Positions 1 through 5,381 of a stretch of 5,381 nt of DNA are shown piece by piece (the stretch's first letter is position 1; the number at the start of each line of letters is the position of its first letter). The notes under the pieces are model-generated. The model was not told the DNA's origin, made no database searches, and worked only from the letters and a program-made list of their open reading frames with translations. The translations under genes were made by a program, and so were the position numbers. The stretch comes from Globobulimina sp. (taxonomy: Eukaryota > Foraminifera > Rotaliida). Location: contig PIVH01000606.1 in assembly GCA_003354225.1 (NCBI GenBank), positions 1 to 5,381 of the forward strand, given 5' to 3'.

Positions 1-393
1 CTAAAAGAGCCAATCAAGCACATACAAACAGAGGAAGTCTGGATACAAAGTTCAGGGCCAAAATATGAAATCAAAGTAGTTCTAACAGACAAACAAGTTA
101 CCAATCAAGGGATGCATTGTCCGGATCCAGAACCTGTGGAAAAAGATATGGCTGTTACGCAGCAAAAAATAGTTTTACCCGGTCCTGATAAAGCTGTATT
201 AATAAACAACCCATTGAATGACATCAGTGTATCTGGAATATATATATTATGTAAAAAGACTGCACATGGATGGTGGAGGACAGTGGGTGTATTTAATCAA
301 CCTTTAAGTCATCAACTGATTCTTGATTGGGATGATTCTGATCCTGGAACTCCAACCATTGAATCAAGTGATTCATATATTCATTTTAATTGA
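1..393 (+). CDS. C-terminal 130 codons of an unrecognised protein (5' end outside window)
   Basis: The frame is open from the first base to a TGA at 391-393, so this is the 3' end of a gene that begins upstream; the Met codon at 112 is probably internal. The visible 130 residues are soluble in character. There is an acidic/polar first half, a Pro-rich joint around CPDPEPVEK, then beta-like strands (VSGIYILCKK, HGWWRTVGVF) and an acidic tail (DWDDSDPGTPTIESSD). I see no membrane segment, catalytic motif or family signature. No intron is needed to keep it open. It converges on the minus-strand Asp-box gene, whose stop codon lies only 11 bp away, so the two 3' UTRs must overlap the opposite coding sequence or be almost absent. 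Coding status is well supported by the uninterrupted frame and gene packing; function is unknown. Confidence 0.7.
   Translation, partial: LKEPIKHIQTEEVWIQSSGPKYEIKVVLTDKQVTNQGMHCPDPEPVEKDMAVTQQKIVLPGPDKAVLINNPLNDISVSGIYILCKKTAHGWWRTVGVFNQPLSHQLILDWDDSDPGTPTIESSDSYIHFN
385..390 (-). terminator. possible ATTAAA poly(A) signal variant for the minus-strand Asp-box gene
   Basis: Read on the minus strand, ATTAAA sits 15 nt past the TAG at 405-407 and inside the last two codons of the convergent plus-strand gene. It is the commonest variant of AATAAA and its position suits 3' processing. The hexamer is frequent by chance in AT-rich DNA. Confidence 0.22.
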
Positions 394-404
394 TATACTT
401 AATA

Positions 405-2925
405 CTACTTAGACATTTTCCTCAATCTTGCACAGTAATATTGACAAAACAAACAAGTCAATACTAAAATAAATGTGGCAATATGCCAAGGAGTCCGTAA
501 ATAGGAGCCATCAACGACCACAATGGCATCATCTGAGATCTGTTTGCTCCACATTTTGCCACCATCGATAGTGTAACAAACGCGGTATATCGCAATTCCA
601 TAATAATTCCAAACTAAATCACCTGTTGTTTGAGAATATTTGTCAATCGGAATTGATATTTGTGGTAATCTGCAATCACTCCGTTCTTCGTCGTCCAATA
701 TAAATCCGATTCGAATTAAATTACTATCGCCGTGAATTGGTGGGTATACTGTCCAGATTGTATCGATATTACTTAATACATTGCGAGGTTGAATATTTTG
801 AATAATATTATCATTCCAATTTGATGCCCTTTTAATCGCAATAAAATATCTTTGCTTATTAATCCGATTTGGCGCTGTAATATTAAATGAAATTAATGTT
901 TGTTCAACAATATGATGTGAATGAATTGGTATTTTATAATTATTTTCAAACTTAATTTCATTCGCATCTATAAAAACATTCATTGTTGCTTTGGGCTCAA
1001 ACGTTTTATATTTGATTTGTATATCTTTCAGGGAATGGTCTGAGTATATAATATTATTACAAATATGTATGGAAACATTGCCATTTTGAAATGGATCGTA
1101 TAATTATACCTAATACACCTAAATAATGAAAAATATCAGGATGGAATGGTCGGTTTAATTCCACTCCAACTAATTTAATAAATTTTAGTTTAGCATTTGC
1201 TGCGCCTAAATCTGTAGAATATCCAGTAATGGTTAAATGTGGACTTATTTGTAAGGTCCAATGTTGACCATAATCGTCACTAAAACATATATCAAATGTA
1301 TCGAATGTTTGCAATGTAAATATTATTTTATTTTTATCCTTTTCAATATATTCATCCATCATAACAGTATTGCATCCATCCAACGATAAACCAACTTTCT
1401 TGCTCCAGCCATCGCCAATCAGTGTGCCATTCCCTCTCCCTTTCAACTCAAAAACTGTTCGCTTACCTTATCTCATAATAAGAATTTTTTACAACATGTT
1501 TCTGGATGAAAATAATATAGATTTATATATACCTAAAATAGACCAGGTCGGAATAATACCAGTTATGGCATGTCTCGATGTTGCCGTGATATCAACAATA
1601 GCATCGTTATTATCTTGTAACCAAAACGTATCTCCACCATCACCACTAAAGCATATCATTAATTTGCCTAAGTCGTCAAAATTAAATACAACAAACACTT
1701 TACTGCTCCGATACTGCAAATATGAAGGAGATAAAATTGATTTTGTATCACATATTTTCCTGGTAAACCCAACCAATTTATAAAAATTATCCCCTCGAAT
1801 ATGCGTATTTAAATGTAATAACGTCCTCTGATTAGCTACTACATAATTTGGATAAACTGATAATATCGCTAAATATATGTTTTTTTAATCCACCAATCTT
1901 CAGAAAAACAGATATCGTTTCTCAAACCTTCAGTGTTTCCGCGAGTACTTTGATAAATTGGTGAAGCACTTAATATTAGCGATGAATCTTCAGATGTCGT
2001 CTTTAATGGAGGCAGTGTAGAAGTTGCACAAGACACAGTATACCGCGTAGCCATTGATAGATTTCCTATTTTAATCACTAAAGTATGCCTTATATCTTCT
2101 CGTGGTGCATACATATCTGATCCTAAAATTGGTGGACTATAAAAACCAATCGAATATTCACCATAGTTCGTATCATCCAGTTTTGGATTGGTTAATGCCC
2201 AAAATTTAGCAAAATCTGTAAATGCATCAAAATCAATATGCTTTGCAGCAATGCAACGGATGAACTCATTCTTAATTACATTGACAGAGATATCTAATCG
2301 ATCAGGTGTTGCAAATAACAGTTTTGGTGGATGGTTGGCAATGAAACCTGCACCGGATATGGATAAAGTTATGGGTGCGTTTTGTGGTTGCATTGGTTCA
2401 ACGAATATAGAATTTGATGATGTGTCTTGTAATTCATCCAATGTACTCTGTATATATGTACATGGATTATGTATACGTATAATATTTAATTTGTTTTTCC
2501 GATGATATATGTACAAAACAAACAGTAGAGCCAGAGCACAATATATCCCATGTTGGGTTTACATTGGTTTGCAAATCTTTAAACCATATAATACGTTTTG
2601 TATTCCTCCCGACAGCGTTTGCATCTTTAACATATATTGGAGAGACAACATTTGTTTGCCTGATTATTTCATTTGGTGAATATGTCCAAAAATTCTTTAT
2701 TAAAATTGTTTTGTTTGGATTTGAATAGAGCAGCCATGCAATGCATCTTGTAATTGTATCTGGAGATGTTATAATTTCTACAGCAAATGATTTAGATGTT
2801 GCGTATTTTGCTGTACTTTCAAAATATGCACTCATTGATCCATTTGCAAATATTACAATGTTAGATGTGGAGGCCAAACACCATAGATTTATTACGCAAG
2901 ATAACAGTATGCGTGACAACGCCAT
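405..2925 (-). CDS. Predicted type I membrane protein with Asp-box (BNR-like) motifs; 4 exons, one unresolved frame break
   Basis: Model: complement of 2515-2925, 1533-2447, 1110-1466, 405-1039. The ATG at 2925 is the first Met after an in-frame TGA, and residues 1-20 form a signal peptide (MALSRILLSCVINLWCLAST). With one base restored in the A7 run at 1880-1886 the product is about 772 residues. Around residues 160-205 is an IPT/TIG-like stretch (ITLSISGAGF). Asp-box-like motifs S/T-x-D-x-G-x-x-W follow a C-F/Y-S/T signature: SEDWWIKK (1881-1904, degenerate), SGDGGDTF (1624-1647), SDDYGQHW (1258-1281) and TIDGGKMW (549-572). The C-terminus has one hydrophobic helix (WHIATFILVLTCLFC) and a basic tail RLRKMSK, giving an extracellular or lumenal body with a tiny cytosolic tail. 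Asp boxes are structural turns of beta-propellers (sialidases, VPS10/sortilin); no sialidase active site is seen, so a binding or adhesion role is inference. Gene existence is well supported; the exact exon 2 is not. Confidence 0.72.
468..473 (+). terminator. possible AATAAA poly(A) signal for the plus-strand gene ending at 393
   Basis: AATAAA lies 75 bp past the TGA at 391-393. It falls inside the antisense of the last, membrane-helix-coding part of the convergent gene. If used, the plus-strand 3' UTR would cover the final codons of the minus gene. AT-rich sequence yields this hexamer by chance, so support is weak. Confidence 0.25.
1040..1109 (-). other. Intron 3 of the Asp-box gene (70 nt, GT...AG, phase 1)
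   Basis: On the minus strand the donor is TTAG|GTATAA at 1109 and the acceptor TATACTCAG| at 1040. Removal joins reading frames that are otherwise out of register (70 = 1 mod 3) and skips a TAA at 1057-1059. The spliced product reads FHYLGVL-DHSLKDIQ. A second donor GTGTAT at 1118, 9 nt upstream, also keeps frame. Confidence 0.65.
1467..1532 (-). other. Intron 2 of the Asp-box gene (66 nt, GT...AG, phase 1)
   Basis: The minus-strand donor is TTTTAG|GTATATAT at 1532 and the acceptor GAGATAAG| at 1467. The flanking exons are in the same frame, but two stop codons (TAA at 1489-1491 and another TAA at 1474-1476) lie between them. Removing 66 nt deletes both and keeps frame, giving TWSILG-KRTVFELKG. 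Confidence 0.65.
1880..1886 (-). other. A7 homopolymer at a frame break inside exon 2 of the Asp-box gene
   Basis: On the minus strand the frame coding DICFSEDWWI hits TAG at 1869-1871, while the next frame is open from 1884 down into intron 2. Adding one A (or dropping two) to the seven-A run joins them as WWIKKNIYLAILSVYPNY. Alternatives with no frameshift are introns with donor GTTTGA at 1927 (59 nt or 71 nt), but these would delete the CFSED motif. A sequencing or assembly error, a real mutation or an unusual splice cannot be told apart here. Confidence 0.5.
2448..2514 (-). other. Intron 1 of the Asp-box gene (67 nt, GT...AG, phase 0)
   Basis: The minus-strand donor is TTTT|GTACAT at 2514 and the acceptor CATATATACAG| at 2448. 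Its length of 67 nt (1 mod 3) corrects the frame and removes the TAA that ends the first exon's frame at 2467-2469. The splice joins ...STVC-F to S-TLDEL, recreating the C-F-S signature that precedes the later Asp boxes. A 31-nt alternative (2446-2476) fits the frame but not the size or the motif. Confidence 0.62.
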
Positions 2926-3044
2926 GTTTGAGGTGAGAAGTTGCTGTTTTTTATTATATCATTTTCTTGACATTTCTTGTGTTTTAACTTTAACTAAGCA
3001 GAGGGTGACAAACTGTGTATCATTCGCGTTGACATTCAAAATGC
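2926..3044. promoter_or_regulatory. 119-bp intergenic region between two tandem minus-strand genes
   Basis: It must hold the 3' end of the SPRY-like gene (stop 3045-3047) and the promoter and 5' UTR of the Asp-box gene (ATG 2923-2925). On the minus strand GATATAATAAAA occurs near 2950-2960. This contains AATAAA (2950-2955), which could end the upstream transcript, and it also resembles a TATA element about 25-35 bp before the Asp-box ATG. Which role applies cannot be decided from sequence. Confidence 0.4.
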
Positions 3045-3710
3045 TCATTTGCAAGCATAAGATAAAATGCTTAGACTATCATTCTTTCGATACAAAAATA
3101 CAACAATAGAATATCCATACTTTGTTTCTTCGACAATGAATGCTTTTTGTGGCTTTGTAAATGCTGTACCAAATAACAATGATTTATCACTCATATCCAA
3201 AATAACATCGACTATATCATGAGTTTTAAATTCTTTTCCAAATTCTACATCTTGTCCACCAGGACCTCGTTTGTGACCAGTATAGGAATTATATGCATAA
3301 TGTAAAGTATCTTTGTTACCGCCAGAAAAATTGGCATCAACCCATTTATGATTTGCCTCATCAATCCCGATCATACATGCTCCTTCAAATAAACATTCAA
3401 TTTTTATCCTCCAATGATGTACTCGCTCGTCCTTGTAATCCACCACTATCGATCCATAGCAAGATCTGCCTTTATTCGAATCTGACTTAAGAAGACATCT
3501 GTTATCATCGCTTATAGTAAACGACTGTTTGTCATAGAATTTAAAGCATTCCACATCACGATAATAAGCCATTATCACATAAGCAATCAAATCCGGAATA
3601 ACAATATGATGCTCTATTCGCAATAAGAATTGCGACTCTCTGACAAATCCGAAGATTAAACACTTGACTGCCACGTCTTGCTGCTTTAAACGTTGTAAAT
3701 CAACTGCCAT
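3045..3710 (-). CDS. SPRY/B30.2-like domain protein, 221 residues, intronless
   Basis: The first ATG in the open frame is at 3708-3710; the frame stays open further upstream but has no earlier ATG, and extending it would cover the start of the divergent gene. The stop is TGA at 3045-3047. Residues 16-50 form a short helical module, VKCLIFGFVRE then IPDLIAYVIMAYY, which I recall from amoeboid-protist proteins but cannot assign to a named domain. Residues about 60-220 look like a SPRY domain: HHWRIKIE (98-105), a MIGID strand (113-117), the Gly-rich loop YTGHKRGPGGQ (143-153), DVILDMSDKSLLF (168-180) and a final YGYSIVVFL strand (198-206). SPRY domains are beta-sandwich protein-binding modules, so the protein is probably a cytosolic adaptor; its partner is unknown. 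There is no signal peptide or enzyme motif. Confidence 0.72.
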   Translation of the reverse strand: MAVDLQRLKQQDVAVKCLIFGFVRESQFLLRIEHHIVIPDLIAYVIMAYYRDVECFKFYDKQSFTISDDNRCLLKSDSNKGRSCYGSIVVDYKDERVHHWRIKIECLFEGACMIGIDEANHKWVDANFSGGNKDTLHYAYNSYTGHKRGPGGQDVEFGKEFKTHDIVDVILDMSDKSLLFGTAFTKPQKAFIVEETKYGYSIVVFLYRKNDSLSILSYACK

Positions 3711-3759
3711 CAGAAAAAGTAGATAAATATATAAACAGCTCAAATTTTCAGTTTCCACA
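3711..3759. promoter_or_regulatory. 49-bp divergent intergenic region with one TATA-like element
   Basis: It separates the ATG of the minus-strand SPRY-like gene (3710) from the ATG of the plus-strand adaptor-like gene (3760). TATATAAA lies at 3728-3735, 32 bp before the plus ATG, so a TATA-driven start would leave almost no 5' UTR. The reverse complement (TTTATATATTTATC) is also TATA-like, only about 18-25 bp from the minus ATG. At least one transcript may therefore begin inside the other gene. An in-frame TAA at 3724-3726 fixes 3760 as the first possible plus ATG. Confidence 0.5.
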
Positions 3760-5381
3760 ATGACTATGTCACTTAATACATTACCGCATATACCATTAAA
3801 TACCACTCGATATTCACCTGATCATTCCTCCATATCCTCTGATTCTTCAAAACCAACATTAACCACAACGAGTAACACATACTCCACATCAACATCCGAG
3901 GCGACGAATATTCCATCAACATATCACTCTCAACAAACAGATACTTATCAAACAAACATTAAAATCGTTAATCCATCACAACAACAGCAACCGCAACAGC
4001 AACAACAACAGTCACCATACACCAATGTGACTGCTTACAATGAATGCGATATTGATCCATTTGGTTTTCGTGATTCGTTTGCAGTGAGTATACTTTTTAA
4101 ATCTGTTTTTATTTATATGTCACACTATTTGTTTGCCATATTATTATATATTAAATATGAAAAAGGACGCATCGTTTTCCTCATTGTATGGCAACATCAA
4201 TGTTCATAACAGAGGGAATCTAGAATTCGATGACCACACAAATGAGAATAACACAAATCCATTCGGTACAAATAGTAACAATCCATTTTCATCCGATAAC
4301 AATATAAATAATAACATAAATATTAACAACACGAATAAGAACAACAATAATAACAATAACAATAATAACAATAACAACAACAACACCTCAAACGACAATT
4401 GTTTTTATTCTCCATTTGCCACTGCCACAAATACTGCAAATGCTGCAAATGCTACAAATGCTACAGGTATTACACAATTATCCTATCCATGCCATGCAGA
4501 GAAACGTCGCAAAATCGCAAAAACTACAATTAAACCACATCCTTTTTCATGTATACAGCATTTCACACAAATTATATGAATAATATGTTTCAAGCGCAGC
4601 AAACCACTCTGACAGCACCGCCGCCGTATTCTTTTATTCACAGCAACAGCAACAACAATTGCAATAACCGCAACACCAACAACAACCCCAACAATAATAA
4701 CAATAATTATTCCTGTACCACTATGGCATATAATAATATATCTAATAACAACATATCCGATCCGAGCATCGTATCTTTTGCGCCTGGCAGACCACGCCCG
4801 GGTGCTTCCTCTCGAATATGTTGTATTACATCAGCCAACAATTCAAATTGCAATAACACCAACAATATCAATATTAACCACAACCAGTATGTACTCTCAG
4901 TCTCTCACTCTCAGTACTCTGTCCATGTTATACAACCACACTAACATAATCAAACTAGTCGCAGGTTTACCGGCATCCAATATCAAACACCGAGCAACAA
5001 TCCAATAAGTCACAGTAACTTTAGTTCCTTACCGAACCTATGCAATAACAGATCGTTGACAGTCACCGTGGCGCCGCCACCGCCAACATCCACCGCTATA
5101 ATAACCCCCGCCACCTCTGTGCCACCCCCTGCTCCGGGCGAGTATGTGTACAATGCGGCTGGAGATATCATTGGCTATTTAGAGAATGCCACCAATATCG
5201 TACAGACCAATGGCGGGCAATGCAATGTAATGCGCCCCTTATTGCTACCCTCCATTGACAAAGACGAGCCTGTCAATACTATGAACACTATGAATAGTAT
5301 GAATACTGCGATACCGCCGCCTGTGACCTTGAATGTGATTAATAATAATAGAGATTGCAATTTTACCGTGATGGAGATAGG
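3760..5381 (+). CDS. Disordered Q/N/P-rich protein with DPF, FxDxF, NPF and PPxY motifs (adaptor-like); 4 exons, 3' end outside window
   Basis: Model: 3760-4083, 4166-4466, 4559-4886, 4965->5381, giving 456 complete codons and two bases of the next. The ATG follows an in-frame TAA at 3724-3726 and has A at -3. The N-terminus is Ser/Thr-rich, followed by QQQQPQQQQQQ (residues 74-84). DPF (99-101) overlaps FRDSF (103-107), next come NPF (139-141, 147-149), a 15-Asn run, SPF (190-192), PPPY (229-232), more Asn-rich sequence and Pro-rich segments (APPPP, VPPPAP, IPPPV). DPF and FxDxF are known ligands of the AP-2 alpha ear, NPF of EH domains and PPxY of WW domains, so a clathrin/endocytic adaptor tail is a reasonable inference. 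No folded ENTH, ANTH, EH or UIM domain appears in the visible part. Motif matches in Asn-rich sequence can be chance. The exon chain is well supported by phase and stops; the function is tentative. Confidence 0.72.
3979..4011 (+). repeat. CAA/CAG tract encoding Q4-P-Q6
   Basis: Eleven codons are CAA, CAG or one CCG, read in frame in exon 1 of the adaptor-like gene. The mixed CAA/CAG codons show it is not a freshly expanded pure repeat. Such runs are typical of disordered scaffold proteins. Confidence 0.9.
4084..4165 (+). other. Intron 1 of the adaptor-like gene (82 nt, phase 0)
   Basis: Donor GCA|GTGAGTATAC is a near-perfect U1 site; acceptor ATATGAAAAAG|GAC is the first AG after the opening GTGAG. 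The length is 1 mod 3, which moves the frame exactly to the Asn-rich exon 2. Retention would give a false hydrophobic stretch (VFIYMSHYLFAILLYI) and a stop at 4207-4209. The spliced product reads GFRDSFA-DASFSSLYG. Confidence 0.8.
4340..4384 (+). repeat. AAC/AAT tract encoding 15 consecutive Asn
   Basis: The tract is in frame in exon 2 and is flanked by further Asn-rich sequence from about 4298. AAC and AAT alternate irregularly. On the opposite strand it reads as a poly-Leu frame, which is a shadow. Confidence 0.9.
4433..4466 (+). repeat. 9-bp tandem repeat, about 3.7 copies, encoding (T/A)(A/T)N units
   Basis: Units ACTGCAAAT, GCTGCAAAT, GCTACAAAT and a partial GCTACAG are in frame at the end of exon 2. 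The last copy stops exactly at the ACAG|GTATTA splice donor. Confidence 0.7.
4467..4558 (+). other. Intron 2 of the adaptor-like gene (92 nt, phase 1)
   Basis: Donor ACAG|GTATTA at 4467; acceptor CCTTTTTCATGTATACAG| at 4558 with a clear pyrimidine tract. The length (2 mod 3) carries the exon 2 frame into the exon 3 frame, giving NATNAT-A-FHTNYMNNMF. It avoids the stop at 4577-4579 that ends the unspliced frame and removes a basic segment (EKRRKIAK) present only in the unspliced reading. Confidence 0.7.
4641..4707 (+). repeat. CAA/AAC-rich tract encoding an Asn-rich segment in exon 3
   Basis: CAGCAACAGCAACAAC and following bases are read as SNSNNNCNNRNTNNNPNNNNNN in the exon 3 frame. One base out of register the same tract would read almost all Gln but with TAA stops, so the Asn frame is the coding one. 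Confidence 0.75.
4887..4964 (+). other. Intron 3 of the adaptor-like gene (78 nt, phase 2)
   Basis: Donor CCA|GTATGT at 4887 and acceptor CTAGTCGCAG|G at 4964, with a branch-point-like CACTAAC at 4939-4945. The length is a multiple of three and removes the TAA at 4942-4944 that otherwise breaks the frame. The joined product reads NININHN-Q-FTGIQYQTPSN. Confidence 0.8.
5275..5307 (+). repeat. 9-bp tandem repeat encoding NTMNTMNSMNT
   Basis: Three units of ATGAAYASY preceded by AATACT, followed by GCG, in frame in exon 4. This is a short degenerate minisatellite inside coding sequence. Confidence 0.65.

Noticed and set aside
1370-1783. Plus-strand 137-codon frame
   Set aside because: It is a shadow of the Asp-box gene on the other strand; the minus strand carries repeated motifs, and this frame has none.
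2188-2505. Plus-strand 105-codon frame
   Set aside because: It is antisense to exon 2 of the Asp-box gene and has no family features.
2741-3109. Plus-strand 122-codon frame spanning the intergenic gap between the two minus genes
   Set aside because: It covers the end of one minus gene and the signal-peptide exon of another; nothing supports it as coding.
3711-3806. N-terminal extension of the SPRY-like protein to a GTG codon at 3806
   Set aside because: It has no ATG and would overlap the start of the divergent gene; the ATG at 3710 is the simpler start, though an upstream exon is not excluded.
4084-4209. Hydrophobic C-terminus (VFIYMSHYLFAILLYI) that would make the plus protein membrane-anchored
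   Set aside because: It is intron sequence: it begins at a strong GTGAGT donor, and splicing to 4166 restores a long open frame.
4204-4398. Minus-strand frame encoding a poly-Leu, membrane-like peptide
   Set aside because: It is the antisense of the poly-Asn tract (AAC/AAT reads as GTT/ATT or TTG/TTA on the other strand), lies wholly inside exon 2 of the plus gene, and has no independent support.
4551-4599. Alternative 49-nt intron from GTATAC to GCGCAG
   Set aside because: Its length does not restore the exon 3 frame; the 92-nt intron 4467-4558 does and has a pyrimidine-rich acceptor.
4298-4707. Possible CRISPR-like or satellite array
   Set aside because: Repeats are short degenerate triplet or 9-bp units inside coding exons, with no constant repeat and unique spacer pattern.
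5175-5360. Minus-strand 61-codon frame
   Set aside because: It is antisense to exon 4 of the plus gene and has only codon-shadow hydrophobicity.

Overview
The window looks like nuclear DNA from a compact, AT-rich eukaryotic microbe. It has short introns (GT...AG; 66-70 nt in one gene, 78-92 nt in another), Asn- and Gln-rich low-complexity coding sequence, a signal-peptide/transmembrane gene and a SPRY-type gene. No Shine-Dalgarno operon layout is visible. An amoeboid protist (amoebozoan or foraminifer-like) would fit the style, but I cannot name the lineage from sequence alone. The standard genetic code fits: TGA and TAG serve as real stops.

Layout: (1) 1-393, plus strand, the 3' end of an unrecognised gene. 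(2) 405-2925, minus strand, a multi-exon gene for a predicted type I membrane protein of about 770 residues. It has a signal peptide, an IPT/TIG-like stretch, several Asp-box (BNR/sialidase-type) motifs, one C-terminal membrane helix and a short basic tail. It looks like several separate ORFs only because three introns (2448-2514, 1467-1532, 1040-1109) and one frame break near an A7 run (1880-1886) interrupt it. (3) 3045-3710, minus strand, an intronless SPRY/B30.2-like protein of 221 residues. (4) 3760 to the window end, plus strand, the 5' part of a gene for a disordered Q/N/P-rich protein. I reconstruct four exons (3760-4083, 4166-4466, 4559-4886, 4965->5381). The protein carries DPF, FxDxF, two NPF and PPPY peptides, the vocabulary of an endocytic adaptor.

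Packing is tight: genes 1 and 2 converge with 11 bp between stop codons, genes 2 and 3 are tandem with 119 bp between them, and genes 3 and 4 diverge across 49 bp holding one TATA-like element. Nothing shows that the four genes share a pathway. I found no RNA gene, transposon, CRISPR array or viral gene. The most informative results are the two gene models rebuilt from scattered reading frames and the unresolved frame break in the Asp-box gene.
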